Position numbers and translations under genes: made by a program. From JBBQVZ01 sp963695975 (GTDB lineage: Bacteria > Actinomycetota > UBA4738 > HRBIN12): 64,000 nucleotides of DNA. This document shows, one piece after another, positions 36,737 through 45,387 of this stretch. The notes beneath the pieces are model-generated. The model saw only the letters and a program-made list of their open reading frames with translations, searched no databases and was not told where the DNA came from. The stretch lies in assembly GCA_963695975.1 (NCBI GenBank), contig CAVOIB010000011.1:1-64000 (forward strand), in the 5' to 3' direction. The first letter of the stretch is position 1, and each line of letters starts with the position of its first letter.

Positions 36737-36770
36737 CCCTTCCCGGCCTCGCTGGACCGGACTTAAAGGG
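36737..36770 (-). promoter_or_regulatory. PyrR-binding RNA hairpin
   Basis: Minus-strand CCCTTTAAGTCCGG, loop TCCAGCGAGG, then CCGGGAAGGG: a stem with the purine-rich internal bulge and the conserved loop of PyrR anti-terminator stems (consensus loop TCCAGAGAGG). The 3' arm contains the leader ORF Shine-Dalgarno, so the layout is that of PyrR translational repression reported for mycobacteria rather than the attenuator layout of Bacillus. No terminator hairpin follows. Confidence 0.8.
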
Positions 36771-36895
36771 TCGATCGCATCTCGATCGGTCGGCCATGAG
36801 CATAGCGGGCCGTACGAGGGTCGTGGTGCGATGCGGGCCCGAAGTTGGGGCGTACACTGGCATATCTATCCCCGAACGGAAGGGTGGTCGTCCAC

Positions 36896-37096
36896 ATGGG
36901 ACCTGAGTGGATCGTCGTTGGCCTCATCGCGGTGGTGGTGCTCTTCGGGGCCAAGAAGCTTCCCGAGATGGCGCGCTCCGTGGGTCGGGCACAGGGCGAG
37001 TTCAAGAAGGGCCTGAAGGAGGGTGCCGTGGACGACGGCAGCCAGCCCGCGGCCGAGACCCCCGAGTCCGAACCCGAGTCGAAGACCGAGTCTTAG
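36896..37096 (+). CDS. tatA: twin-arginine translocase subunit TatA
   Basis: 66 residues from the ATG at 36896-36898 with GGAAGGGTGG upstream. One N-terminal membrane helix (WIVVGLIAVVVLFGAKKLPE), the conserved FG hinge, an amphipathic helix (MARSVGRAQGEFKKGLKEG) and an acidic tail. Forms the pore of the Tat protein export system; tatB/tatC are not in the window. Its TAG stop overlaps the nusB TAA stop on the other strand. Confidence 0.92.
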   Translation: MGPEWIVVGLIAVVVLFGAKKLPEMARSVGRAQGEFKKGLKEGAVDDGSQPAAETPESEPESKTES

Positions 37097-37515
37097 CCTG
37101 CGCCGGTCGGGCCGTCGGCCAGCTCCAGATCCCGCGCGATCCGCCCGAGGATGCCGTTGACGTAGCTGCGAGACCGATCCGACGACAACTCCGACGCCGC
37201 TTCCACCGCCTCGCTGATCGCGACCGACCGCGGCACGTCCGCGCTATGCATCAACTCGAACACCGCGAGGCGCAAGATCGTCCGGTCGAGCGCGGTCATC
37301 CGGGCGACCGTCCAGCTCTCGGAGTGCTCCTCCAGCAGCAGGTCGATCTCCGGAAGGTGCTCCGTAACTCCGATCACCAGCTCGTCCGCGAACGCGGGCA
37401 CGGTCCTCCCCGCATCTACCCAATCGGTGAGAACCCGCTCCGCAGGCGCGCCGGTGATGTCGGCCTGGTACAAGATGTCGAGCGCGGTACGGCGAGCCTC
37501 GCGGCGCGTCGTCAC
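37093..37515 (-). CDS. nusB: transcription antitermination factor NusB
   Basis: 140-residue all-helical RNA-binding protein that joins NusE (S10) on boxA of rRNA leaders. RREARRTALDILYQADI and ALDRTILRLAVFEL and AISEAVEAASEL are the family marks. Last gene of the aro-pepP-efp run, overlapping efp by 4 bases; converges on tatA. Confidence 0.95.
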   Translation of the reverse strand: MTTRREARRTALDILYQADITGAPAERVLTDWVDAGRTVPAFADELVIGVTEHLPEIDLLLEEHSESWTVARMTALDRTILRLAVFELMHSADVPRSVAISEAVEAASELSSDRSRSYVNGILGRIARDLELADGPTGAG

Positions 37516-38072
37516 GCCTTCACGCGTTCGATGTACTCGCCAGAGCGCGTGTCGACCTTGATCTTCTCGCCCTCCTCGACGAACAGCGGGACCTGCACGA
37601 CCAATCCGGTCTCGAGCGTCGCCGGCTTGTATGCGCCCGTGCGCGTATCGCCCTTGGCTCCCGGGTCGGTCTGGGTGATCGTGAGGACCATGGAAGCGGG
37701 CAGGTCGACGGCGATGGGCACCCCCTCGTGCAGGGAGACCTGCGCCTGACCTCCCTCGATCAGGAAGCCGGCGGCGTCGCCCACTATCCGCGCCGGGACG
37801 TGGATCTGGTCGTAGGTGCCGAGGTCCATGAAGACGTAGTCCGAGCCGTCGCCATAGAGGTACTGCATGTCCTTGCGCTCGACGATCGCGAGACCCACCT
37901 TGACGCCGGCATTGAACGTCTTCTCGACGACCGCGCCGGTCTTCACGTTGCGGAGCTTCGTCCGGACGAACGCGCCGCCCTTCCCAGGCTTCACGTGCTG
38001 GAACTCGATCACTTGGAACAACAGGCCCTCGAGCTCGAGAGTCATGCCGTTCTTGAGCTCGTTCGTGGACAC
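37512..38072 (-). CDS. efp: elongation factor P
   Basis: Relieves ribosome stalling at proline runs. 186 residues; three OB-like domains in the KOW/EF-P/C-terminal order. STNELKNGMTLELEG at the N-terminus, KPGKGGAFVRTKLRN with the tip Lys, and GEYIERVKA at the end. Start taken at GTG 38070-38072; another in-frame GTG two codons upstream overlaps the pepP stop. No modification enzyme gene is present here. Confidence 0.95.
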   Translation of the reverse strand: MSTNELKNGMTLELEGLLFQVIEFQHVKPGKGGAFVRTKLRNVKTGAVVEKTFNAGVKVGLAIVERKDMQYLYGDGSDYVFMDLGTYDQIHVPARIVGDAAGFLIEGGQAQVSLHEGVPIAVDLPASMVLTITQTDPGAKGDTRTGAYKPATLETGLVVQVPLFVEEGEKIKVDTRSGEYIERVKA

Positions 38073-38074
38073 GC

Positions 38075-39136
38075 TCACAGCTCGATCAGCTCCCGGATCG
38101 ATGAGCCGATGACGCCGCAGCCGCCTTCCTCCACCGTGACCATGTCTTCGATCCGGACGCCACCGAGCCCGGGAACGTAGATCCCTGGCTCGACCGTCAC
38201 GACCGCCCCGACCGGCAGCACGTCCTCGCCGCCGCGCGCGAAGTTCGGCCCCTCGTGGATCTCGAGCCCAACACCGTGGCCGAGCCCGTGCGTGAACCGC
38301 TCGCCGTAGCCCGCATCCTCCACGACGCGGCGCGCCGCCTGGTCCACCTCCCCGCCGGTGACCCCGGCCCGGACAGCGTCGATGCCCGCCTGCTGGGCCT
38401 CGCGGACGATGTCGTGGATCTTGGCGAGCTCCGGGGCAGGCTGGCCGAACGCGATCGTCCGTGTGAAATCCGCGTGATAGCCGCCGTAGAGCGCGCCGAA
38501 GTCCATCGTGATGACGTCGCCCTCGTCGAGCACTCGATGGTTCGGGCGATGATGCGGTTCCGCGGCGTTCTCGCCGAACGCGACGATCGACTCGAATGAC
38601 AGGCCGTCCGCTCCTGCACGACGCATCGCATGCTCGAGCTCCAAGGACACCTGTCGCTCCGACATCCCGACCGCGAGGATGTCCAAGATGTCCTCGAACG
38701 CCCGGTCGGTGCATGTCTGAGCCTCGCGCAGCATCTCGAGCTCTTCGTCATCCTTGGACCAGCGCAGCCGCTCGACGGACCTGCCGACCGGCACGAGCTC
38801 GACGCCGGACAGCCGGCGTTGGAGCTCGTCCCGGTCCGCCACGGTCATGTCGTGCGCCTCGAACCCCAACCGCGCGATGCCGAGACGGTCACACGCCGTC
38901 TCGACCGGCGCCCCGAGTCCACCGAGGTACGTGACCCGCTCGACGTCGGGCACCTCGTGGCGCGACTGCTCCGTGTACCGCCCGTCGGTGAAGAAGACGC
39001 TCTCGGCCCGCGCGAGCATGATCTGGGCGTTCGAGCCGGTGAACCCGGTCAGGTAGCGAACGTTCGGCAGCCTCGTGACCAAGATCGCGTCCGCGTCCTG
39101 CTCATCGATCGTTGGTGTGAGCGCATCGCGCCTCAC
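38075..39136 (-). CDS. pepP: M24 family Xaa-Pro aminopeptidase
   Basis: 353 residues from a GTG overlapping the aroQ stop (GTGA). N-terminal creatinase-like domain (about 1-120) and C-terminal pita-bread metallopeptidase with the five metal ligands in DFGALYGGYHADFTRT, THGLGHGVGLEIHE, VTVEPGIYV and GGVRIEDMV. Commonly found between aroQ and efp in actinobacteria and firmicutes; probably a cytoplasmic proline peptidase. Confidence 0.92.
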   Translation of the reverse strand: MRRDALTPTIDEQDADAILVTRLPNVRYLTGFTGSNAQIMLARAESVFFTDGRYTEQSRHEVPDVERVTYLGGLGAPVETACDRLGIARLGFEAHDMTVADRDELQRRLSGVELVPVGRSVERLRWSKDDEELEMLREAQTCTDRAFEDILDILAVGMSERQVSLELEHAMRRAGADGLSFESIVAFGENAAEPHHRPNHRVLDEGDVITMDFGALYGGYHADFTRTIAFGQPAPELAKIHDIVREAQQAGIDAVRAGVTGGEVDQAARRVVEDAGYGERFTHGLGHGVGLEIHEGPNFARGGEDVLPVGAVVTVEPGIYVPGLGGVRIEDMVTVEEGGCGVIGSSIRELIEL

Positions 39137-39567
39137 GCGGTGATCCACGGCATCGCCTCCAGCGCCAGATGATAGCCACCGACCCCGAGGCCGATGATGG
39201 ACGCGCGGCAGACGTCGGAGACGACGGACGTCCGCCGGAACTCCTCGCGCGCATGGATGTTGGTCATATGTACCTCCACGACGGGGAGCCCGCTCGCCTC
39301 CACGGCATCACGCAGCGCATACGAATAGTGCGTGAGCGCGCCGGGGTTGATCACGATCGCGTCCGCGCCCTCCCCGGCCGCGGCGAGCAGCCAACCGACC
39401 AGGTCTCCCTCATGGTCGGACTGCCGCCACTCGACCTCGTGCCCGAGCGTACGGCCGCGGTCGCCGACGGACGCCATGATCTCCTCCAAGGTCTCGGACC
39501 CGTATCGCTCGGGGTCCCGTCGTCCAAGCGCCCCCAGGTTCGGTCCGAACAGGTAGCGGATCTTCAC
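39133..39567 (-). CDS. aroQ: 3-dehydroquinate dehydratase, type II
   Basis: 144 residues, dodecameric flavodoxin-like fold. Motifs: FGPNLGALGRRDPERYG with the catalytic Tyr (the first Asn of the usual NGPN is Phe here), NPGALTHYSYALRDA, and EVHMTNIHAREEFRRTSV with the catalytic His. Third step of the shikimate pathway. Overlaps aroB by 4 bases. Confidence 0.94.
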   Translation of the reverse strand: MKIRYLFGPNLGALGRRDPERYGSETLEEIMASVGDRGRTLGHEVEWRQSDHEGDLVGWLLAAAGEGADAIVINPGALTHYSYALRDAVEASGLPVVEVHMTNIHAREEFRRTSVVSDVCRASIIGLGVGGYHLALEAMPWITA

Positions 39568-40643
39568 GCGGCGGCCCCCATCTCCTCCAGTACCTCACGG
39601 ACCTCGTCATCCGAGACGTCGTCCACGACGACCGGGCGTCCGACCCCCTCCAGTAGCACGAAGCGAACACCACCCCGGTACTTCTTGTCGAGCCGACACG
39701 CGGCGACGATCGCACCCGCGTCCGGGAGCGACCCGTCGGTCTCAAGGCCGAGCGACGCGAGCATCCGGGCCGTGCGCGCCGCCAGCCCGTCCTCCGAGAG
39801 CCCTCTCGCCTCGGCGAGCCGCCCGGCGAACACCATGCCCACCGCGACGGCCTCCCCATGCGACCGGCCCGCGAACGCGTCGAGGCGTTCCAGCGCGTGG
39901 CCGATCGTGTGCCCGTAGTTGAGGACGAGACGGCGTCCGGCGTCCAGCTCGTCCTCGGCCACGGTGCGCGCCTTCGCCGCGACGCAGCGCCTAACGAGTT
40001 CTTCGAGCGTTCCGGGGTCCCGTGCAAGGACCGGCGAAGGATCCCGTTCCAGGAGGGCCAGCAGTTCCGGGTCGAGCGTCAGGCCGTACTTCGCCACTTC
40101 GGCGAGTCCCGATCGGAAGTCCCGGTCGCTCAACGTTGTCAGCGTGTCGACATCCGCGACGACGACGCGCGGTTGCGAGAACGTGCCGACCAGGTTCTTC
40201 CCCTCGGGCAGGTTGATGGCTGTCTTCCCTCCGATCGAGGCGTCGACCTGGGCCGTGAGGGTGGTCGGCACCTGGATCAACGGCACTCCGCGCATATACG
40301 TCGACGCGACGAACCCGCCGACGTCTCCCACCGCACCTCCCCCGAGCGCCAGGATCGGGTCATCGCGATGCGCCTCCTGCGTCGCCAGTTGGTGGAGGAG
40401 GGTCTCGTAGACCCTGAGCGTCTTGGCGTCCTCCCCATCCGGCACCGAGAACAGCACCGCGGCCAAGCCGGCCGCGTCGAGCGCGGCTGCCAACGGCTCA
40501 TACCATCGATCCGAGACGTTCCTGTCCGAGACCACGAAGACGGTGGATGCGGCCGGCATCGGAGGTAGGAGCTCGCCGATCCGTCCGATCAGGGACCTTC
40601 CGACACACACGTCGTACGACCGCCCCGGGATGGGGACGGTCAC
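39564..40643 (-). CDS. aroB: 3-dehydroquinate synthase
   Basis: Second step of the shikimate pathway, NAD+ and metal dependent. 359 residues from a GTG overlapping the aroK stop; a TTG three codons earlier is possible. GGGAVGDVGGFVAS, the NAD-site loop, IQVPTTLTAQVDASIGGKTAIN and NYGHTIGHALE with a metal-binding His. Complete. Confidence 0.96.
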   Translation of the reverse strand: MTVPIPGRSYDVCVGRSLIGRIGELLPPMPAASTVFVVSDRNVSDRWYEPLAAALDAAGLAAVLFSVPDGEDAKTLRVYETLLHQLATQEAHRDDPILALGGGAVGDVGGFVASTYMRGVPLIQVPTTLTAQVDASIGGKTAINLPEGKNLVGTFSQPRVVVADVDTLTTLSDRDFRSGLAEVAKYGLTLDPELLALLERDPSPVLARDPGTLEELVRRCVAAKARTVAEDELDAGRRLVLNYGHTIGHALERLDAFAGRSHGEAVAVGMVFAGRLAEARGLSEDGLAARTARMLASLGLETDGSLPDAGAIVAACRLDKKYRGGVRFVLLEGVGRPVVVDDVSDDEVREVLEEMGAAA

Positions 40644-41137
40644 CCGGACCAACGGAGCTCCTCAACGATGGCGTCCGCGACCTCGCCCGGCGACCCTGTC
40701 GCGTCAACCACGTGCGCGGCGAACTCCCGGTAAAGCGGCTCGCGATCGGCGAGCAGCCGCTCGAGATCGCCGTCCTCACGGATCAACGGCCGGTCGGCGG
40801 CCGGCGTCACCCGATCGCGTAGCTGCTCGAGAGGAACATCCAGGTAGACGGCGACGCCCGTGTTCCGGAGCGTGATCCGATTCGCCGGCTCCAGGACCAC
40901 CCCTCCCCCGCAAGCGACGACGGACGGATCCTGCACGCTCGCGTCGACGAGAGCCGCCGCCTCCCGGGCTCGGAAGGAGGGCTCTCCGTCCCGCGCGAAG
41001 ATCTCGGTGACCGAGGCGCCGACGGCCCGTTCGATCTCATCGTCGAGGTCGACGAACGGCACGCCGAGGCGCCCCGCGAGTTCCCGCCCGACGACGGACT
41101 TCCCGGCGCCGGGCATGCCGACCAGGTACACGATCAC
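40640..41137 (-). CDS. aroK: shikimate kinase
   Basis: 165 residues from a GTG overlapping the aroC stop. Walker A GMPGAGKS, shikimate-binding DLDDEIE and FRAREAAAL, CGGGVV, and the lid arginine region TPAADRPLI. P-loop kinase of standard length. Confidence 0.95.
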   Translation of the reverse strand: MIVYLVGMPGAGKSVVGRELAGRLGVPFVDLDDEIERAVGASVTEIFARDGEPSFRAREAAALVDASVQDPSVVACGGGVVLEPANRITLRNTGVAVYLDVPLEQLRDRVTPAADRPLIREDGDLERLLADREPLYREFAAHVVDATGSPGEVADAIVEELRWSG

Positions 41138-42288
41138 GCGAGCGTCCCCCGGTAGTCCTCGACGTTCCGGCGTGTCTCGGATAGCGAGTCTCCGCCGAAC
41201 TTCTCGAGCATCGCGTTCGCCAGCTCGAACGCGACCACCGCCTCGCCGACCACACCCCCCGCGGGCACGGCGCAGACATCGGTCCGTTGCTTGATCGCCT
41301 CCGCCGGCTCCCCGGTGGCGAGATCGACGGTCGCGAGTGGTCGTGGGACCGTCGAGAACGGCTTCATCGCGGCCCGGAGCCTGATCGGCTGCCCCGTGCT
41401 CATCCCCCCCTCGATCCCCCCGGCGCGCGCGGTGCGGCGCGTGATCTTCCCGCCTCGGAGGACGATCTCGTCGTGCGCCTTCGAGCCCGGCTTGGCGGCC
41501 GTGGCGAACCCGTCGCCGACCTCCACCCCCTTGACCGACTGGATGCTCATCAGGGCGAGGGCCAGACGAGCGTCGAGTTTCCGGTCGTAGTGCACGTGCG
41601 ACCCGAGCCCCGGCGGCGCTCCGTACGCCACGACCTCGAACACACCTCCGACCGTGTCGCCCTCGCGGCGGATCCGGTCGATCTCGGACACCATCTTCGC
41701 GGAGGTCGATGCATCTCGGCAGCGAACCGGCGAAGCGTCGATGGCGTCCAGATCCTCGCGTGCCGGCGTGCCGGCGCGCGAGGGAAGCCTCACCGAGCCG
41801 ATCTGCACGACGTGCGACAGGACCTCGACCCCGAGCTCCGAGATGAAGGCCTTGCAGCAAGCGCCCACGGCCACGCGGGCCGCCGTCTCTCGCGCGCTGG
41901 CTCGTTCGAGGACGTCGCGCACGTCGTCGAACCCGTACTTCTGCGCTCCGACGAGGTCCGCGTGTCCTGGCCGAGGTCTGGTCAGGCGAGCGTCGGGGTC
42001 CGGCTCGCCCTCGACCGCCATGAGATCGGCGTACTTCGTCTCGAACTCCACGTTCGGGATCGTGATCGCGATCGGCGATCCCAAGGTCCGCCCGTGGCGT
42101 ACGCCCGACAGGACCTCGAACCGATCCGCCTCGAACCGCTGCCGGCCGCCGCGACCGTAGCCGTGGCGCCGGCGGGCGAGCTCGTGGGCGATCTCCTTGG
42201 GGACGATCGGAACGCCGGCCGGCAGACCCTCCAGGATCGCCACCAGGGCTTTCCCGTGGGATTCGCCCGCCGTGAGCATCCGCAGCAT
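41134..42288 (-). CDS. aroC: chorismate synthase
   Basis: Final shikimate-pathway enzyme, reduced-FMN dependent. 384 residues: MLRMLTAGESHG at the N-terminus, RRRHGYGRGGRQ, RPRPGHADLVGAQKYG, RASARETAARVAVGA, and GGIEGGMSTGQPI. First of the aroC-aroK-aroB-aroQ-pepP-efp-nusB unit; separated from the pilus operon upstream by a strong terminator. Confidence 0.97.
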   Translation of the reverse strand: MLRMLTAGESHGKALVAILEGLPAGVPIVPKEIAHELARRRHGYGRGGRQRFEADRFEVLSGVRHGRTLGSPIAITIPNVEFETKYADLMAVEGEPDPDARLTRPRPGHADLVGAQKYGFDDVRDVLERASARETAARVAVGACCKAFISELGVEVLSHVVQIGSVRLPSRAGTPAREDLDAIDASPVRCRDASTSAKMVSEIDRIRREGDTVGGVFEVVAYGAPPGLGSHVHYDRKLDARLALALMSIQSVKGVEVGDGFATAAKPGSKAHDEIVLRGGKITRRTARAGGIEGGMSTGQPIRLRAAMKPFSTVPRPLATVDLATGEPAEAIKQRTDVCAVPAGGVVGEAVVAFELANAMLEKFGGDSLSETRRNVEDYRGTLA

Positions 42289-42325
42289 CGGGACATCATA
42301 GGGACCGGGTCATCGCGTTGAAGGG

Positions 42326-42353
42326 GCGGGGGCGGTCCGAAGACCGCCCCCGC
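42326..42353 (-). terminator. intrinsic terminator after the pilMNOP operon
   Basis: A perfect 12-bp stem, GCGGGGGCGGTC / GACCGCCCCCGC, with a UUCG tetraloop on the minus strand. It sits about 57 bases past the stop of the pilP-like gene and about 37 before the aroC start, so it insulates aroC from pilus transcription. The T-tract is weak (CCCCTTC). Confidence 0.75.
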
Positions 42354-42409
42354 GCCGGCGACCGCTCCCCCCGTGGGCGGACCGCCGGGATCTACCCGCC
42401 TCTCGGCGC

Positions 42410-43024
42410 CTACTTCGACGGCGTGAAGCAGAGCGTGAATGACTGGTCGCCGTACAGGAACGTCGCGCAGTTGCCGGCCACGTCTCGCAACTCGAACGCG
42501 CCCCCGGCGAACGTGTCCCCCTCGGCGGGGTGGTAGACCGTCCCGTCCACGGAAACGGTCGCGTGCTGCACTCCGTTCTGGGTGAACGTGTCGATCAACA
42601 CCACCGTGTGACCGCCGATGACCGTGCTCGCGCCGTTCGACGGGCTGCTGGAGGGGCTCCCCGACGGGCTGCCCGAGCCGCTGGGACTTCCCGAGCCGGA
42701 CGGGCTGACCGTGCCCGACGGGCTCCCGCTGCTCGAGCTGCTGGCCGAAGCCGTCACGAACTGGGGTGGCAAGGAGAACGGATCACGACCGGAGAAGATC
42801 GGGCTCGGGCTGGGACCGCCGCCCGAGGGCGTCGCGGAACTCGACGGTCCCGTGCTCGGTACGCTCGTCGGACCTGCCGAGACCGAAGGTCCGGCCGACA
42901 GCGGCGGCAACGCCGAAGGGCCGCCCTTCCCGAGCTGGCCGATGGCGAGCAGCGCAAGCACCAGGACACCGGCGATGATGCCTCCGATCTTGAGGGCCCG
43001 ACGGTCACGGTCGTTGAGTGGCAT
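42410..43024 (-). CDS. PilP-like type IV pilus alignment protein
   Basis: 204 residues not closely matching a named family. Visible parts: a short cytoplasmic N-terminus, one membrane helix (GGIIAGVLVLALLAIGQL), a Ser/Pro/Gly-rich low-complexity linker (about 38-135) containing the SGRDPFSLPP segment that resembles the RDPF motif of PilP, and a compact C-terminal beta domain (about 137-200) like the GspC/PilP homology region, with two cysteines near the end. Its place directly after pilM, pilN and pilO supports a PilP role linking the inner-membrane alignment complex to the cell surface; with no outer membrane secretin expected, its partner is unknown. Confidence 0.6.
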   Translation of the reverse strand: MPLNDRDRRALKIGGIIAGVLVLALLAIGQLGKGGPSALPPLSAGPSVSAGPTSVPSTGPSSSATPSGGGPSPSPIFSGRDPFSLPPQFVTASASSSSSGSPSGTVSPSGSGSPSGSGSPSGSPSSSPSNGASTVIGGHTVVLIDTFTQNGVQHATVSVDGTVYHPAEGDTFAGGAFELRDVAGNCATFLYGDQSFTLCFTPSK

Positions 43025-43027
43025 GCG

Positions 43028-43687
43028 TCAGGCTCCTGAGCTCTCTGCGGCCGGCGACACGCTCGGCGGCGTGGTCGTCGTGGTTGCGCCAGTCGTAGTC
43101 CCCGTCGTGCCCGACGTCGGGCCTGGCGACGAGCCTGGCCCGGCGCTCGAGTCGCTGGTGTAGATATCCACTTCGGCCGTCAGGGTGAGGAGGCTGGGGT
43201 CGGTTTCACTCGGCGACGCGGTGATACTGATCGACGTGACCTTGGCCGCTCGAGGCAGCGTCTCGATGTTGAACAGGAACTCGGTGATCGAGAAGTAGCT
43301 CCCTGCGGCTGAGACGCCGTTCGATACTGTCGATAGCCCGGTCAACGGGTCGAACACCGGAGCGCTCGGCGTGAGCGTGACGACGTCGACCGAGGCCAGC
43401 ACGGCGGCGTTCTGCATGAGCAGGATGAACCCCTGCTGGTCCACGGTCGGCGGGATCGCCTGATCCACCTTCCGGATCGTCTCTCGGTTCTTCGGGGCGT
43501 CGGTCTCCGCCTGCTTCAGCGCCGCGAGCTGCGAGTTCAGCGTCGACTGCTGAGTCTGCGCGTCTTGCAGCGCCTTGTTCGCATCCTTCACCTGCCCCAT
43601 CTTGGGCAGGACCAGGAAGAACATGACCAGCAGGAACGCTACGGCGACCGCGATGCCTGCGATGATCGGACCACGGCGATCACCCAC
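43028..43687 (-). CDS. pilO: type IV pilus assembly protein PilO
   Basis: 219 residues: one N-terminal membrane helix (PIIAGIAVAVAFLLVMFFLVLP, about 7-28, written in part), a coiled coil (MGQVKDANKALQDAQTQQ), then a ferredoxin-like periplasmic-type domain (about 75-185) and a Thr/Ser/Pro-rich tail. Pairs with PilN in the inner-membrane platform. Its GTG start overlaps the pilN stop by 8 bases. Confidence 0.75.
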   Translation of the reverse strand: MGDRRGPIIAGIAVAVAFLLVMFFLVLPKMGQVKDANKALQDAQTQQSTLNSQLAALKQAETDAPKNRETIRKVDQAIPPTVDQQGFILLMQNAAVLASVDVVTLTPSAPVFDPLTGLSTVSNGVSAAGSYFSITEFLFNIETLPRAAKVTSISITASPSETDPSLLTLTAEVDIYTSDSSAGPGSSPGPTSGTTGTTTGATTTTTPPSVSPAAESSGA

Positions 43688-44335
43688 CGGACGCTGCCTG
43701 ACTTCCGCGGGCGGTTAGCGCTTCGCTCGAGATGTCGGCGCCACTGTCGAAGTTGTACAGGCCCGAGTTCGCCTCAGTCTCGGTCGCGCTCGACAGCCAG
43801 GGGTTCACCCATCCACGGACCGATTCGAGGCGTGTCAGCCACGAGGCGAGGCTGTCGAACCCGTCCGCGCCACCCGATACGGCGAAGGCGCCAGCGAACG
43901 ACGTCGCGCCGGGGGTTCCGGGGGTGGTCGAGGTCCCGACCGTCGTCCCCCCGGTCGCCGAAGGCGACTCGTCAGGGTGGCATCGAGCGATGCCAGGTAG
44001 GCGTCCGATGGGATCACCCGCGACATGTCCATCAACATCTGTGAGAACGAGACCTCTCCGGCGTAGGCCTCTGACAGGAGCTGCTGCTTGCTCGCGGCTT
44101 CTGCTTGCAGGGCCTGCGCCTCGGCGAGGCTGTCGATCTCCTGCTGCAGCTCGGCGTTCACGGCGTTCTGCGCGGCGATGTCGTCGTTCACCCCGGCGAG
44201 CTTCTGCGTCTGGAGGAACCAGAAAGCGATGAGGAGGGCCAGGAGGATCGCGCCGGCCCCCACGATCATGCTCGTGAGCCGTCGGGTCTTCTGCCGGGCG
44301 AGTAGCTCGGGGGGGAGGAGGTTGACCTGACTCAC
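43680..44335 (-). pseudogene. pilN: pilN, interrupted by a single-base frameshift
   Basis: Starts at GTG 44333-44335 (GTGA overlap with pilM) with the PilN hallmark VSQVNLLPPELL, a membrane helix (about 20-42) and a coiled coil, as far as SDAYLASLDATLT. The next part in that frame is arginine-rich nonsense, while a different frame supplies a sensible continuation (SATGGTTVGTSTTPG ... GFDSLASWLTRLES ... NFDSGAD) running to a stop that overlaps pilO. The switch lies between about 43947 and 43972; a C6 run at 43947-43952 is a likely spot. Total length 656 is one base short of a multiple of three, so one base is missing in the sequence or in the organism. If corrected, about 218 residues. Confidence 0.7.
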
Positions 44336-45387
44336 GCGAAATGCCTCCCGGGGATCCCGAGACCCACGGCCACCGCGAGCACCGGCTCCGCCTCGGCGAG
44401 GGCCTCCGCAGACAGCGACAGCTGCGACTTGGCGCGACGGAAGACCCGGCCGCGCTCGATCGTCGCCGGCACGCGATCCTGGAGCAGCTCGAGGAAGCCC
44501 TGCAGCTTGGATCCCCCGCCGATGACCAGCACACGGCCTATCCGCGCCCCCCGCGTCTGCGCGGTGTAGAACTCGAGCGAGGAGCGCACCTCGTCGACGA
44601 AGTTCTGCGCGCGTTGCATGGCGACCCGGCGGACCTCCTCCATGTCCGGGGCCCCGTCGATCGTCTCGCCACGCTTCAGGCGCTCCGCGACATCGTCCTC
44701 GACGCCGAAGCTCCGTGCGATCGCGAGCGTGATGTCGCGCCCGCCGGAAGGAAGGATGCGGACGAACCGAGTGACGCCGCGCTCGTGGACGAGGATGTTC
44801 GTCACCGTCGCCCCGATGTCGACGATGGCCTCCTCGCCGCCCTCCTCTTCCTCCATGCCCACTTCCGGCATGCCCACGGCACGAGCCATCGCGAAGGGCA
44901 CGAGGTCGACGCCGACGGGCTCGAGCTTGGCCGCCAGTGCAACCTCGACCACCGTGTTGACCATCGCGCGCTGCGCGGCGACGAGGATCATGCGCAGCAT
45001 CCGGCGCCCGTCCTGCTCGAACTCCGCGAGCGGATCGAAGTCCAGAACGGCTTCTTCGACCGGCATCGGGATGAACTCCTGCGCTTGGAACCCGAGCGAG
45101 GCCCGCAGCTCCTTCTCGGGCAGCCACGGCAGGGCGATCTCGCGGACGACCACGCGCTGGTTGCCGACACCCATGTAGACCTGCCGGCTCTTGAACCCGC
45201 CTCGGTCCCAGAGCTCGCGGAGCGCTTCGCTCACGATCTCGGGCTGGCGGATCTCGCCGGCTTCGACCGCCCCTTCAGGCAGGGGGACCTGGGCGGCGCG
45301 CACGACGACCGGGGCATCCCCACCTTGGAGCTCGGCCGCGCGCACCGCGGTGGCGCCGATGTCCAAGCCGATGCGAACCTTCGCCAT
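44332..45387 (-). CDS. pilM: type IV pilus assembly ATPase-like protein PilM
   Basis: 351-residue cytoplasmic actin-like protein that binds the N-terminus of PilN. Nucleotide-binding motifs: GLDIGATAVRAAEL (phosphate 1), IVDIGATVTNILV (phosphate 2) and VLVIGGGSKLQGF (adenosine). NLLP-binding cleft family features are in place. Precedes pilN with a GTGA overlap and follows the small HTH gene by one base. Confidence 0.9.
   Translation of the reverse strand: MAKVRIGLDIGATAVRAAELQGGDAPVVVRAAQVPLPEGAVEAGEIRQPEIVSEALRELWDRGGFKSRQVYMGVGNQRVVVREIALPWLPEKELRASLGFQAQEFIPMPVEEAVLDFDPLAEFEQDGRRMLRMILVAAQRAMVNTVVEVALAAKLEPVGVDLVPFAMARAVGMPEVGMEEEEGGEEAIVDIGATVTNILVHERGVTRFVRILPSGGRDITLAIARSFGVEDDVAERLKRGETIDGAPDMEEVRRVAMQRAQNFVDEVRSSLEFYTAQTRGARIGRVLVIGGGSKLQGFLELLQDRVPATIERGRVFRRAKSQLSLSAEALAEAEPVLAVAVGLGIPGRHFA

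Noticed and set aside
42620..42740. Tandem repeat region in DNA
   Set aside because: The near-repeats encode the Ser/Pro/Gly linker of the PilP-like protein and need no separate repeat call.
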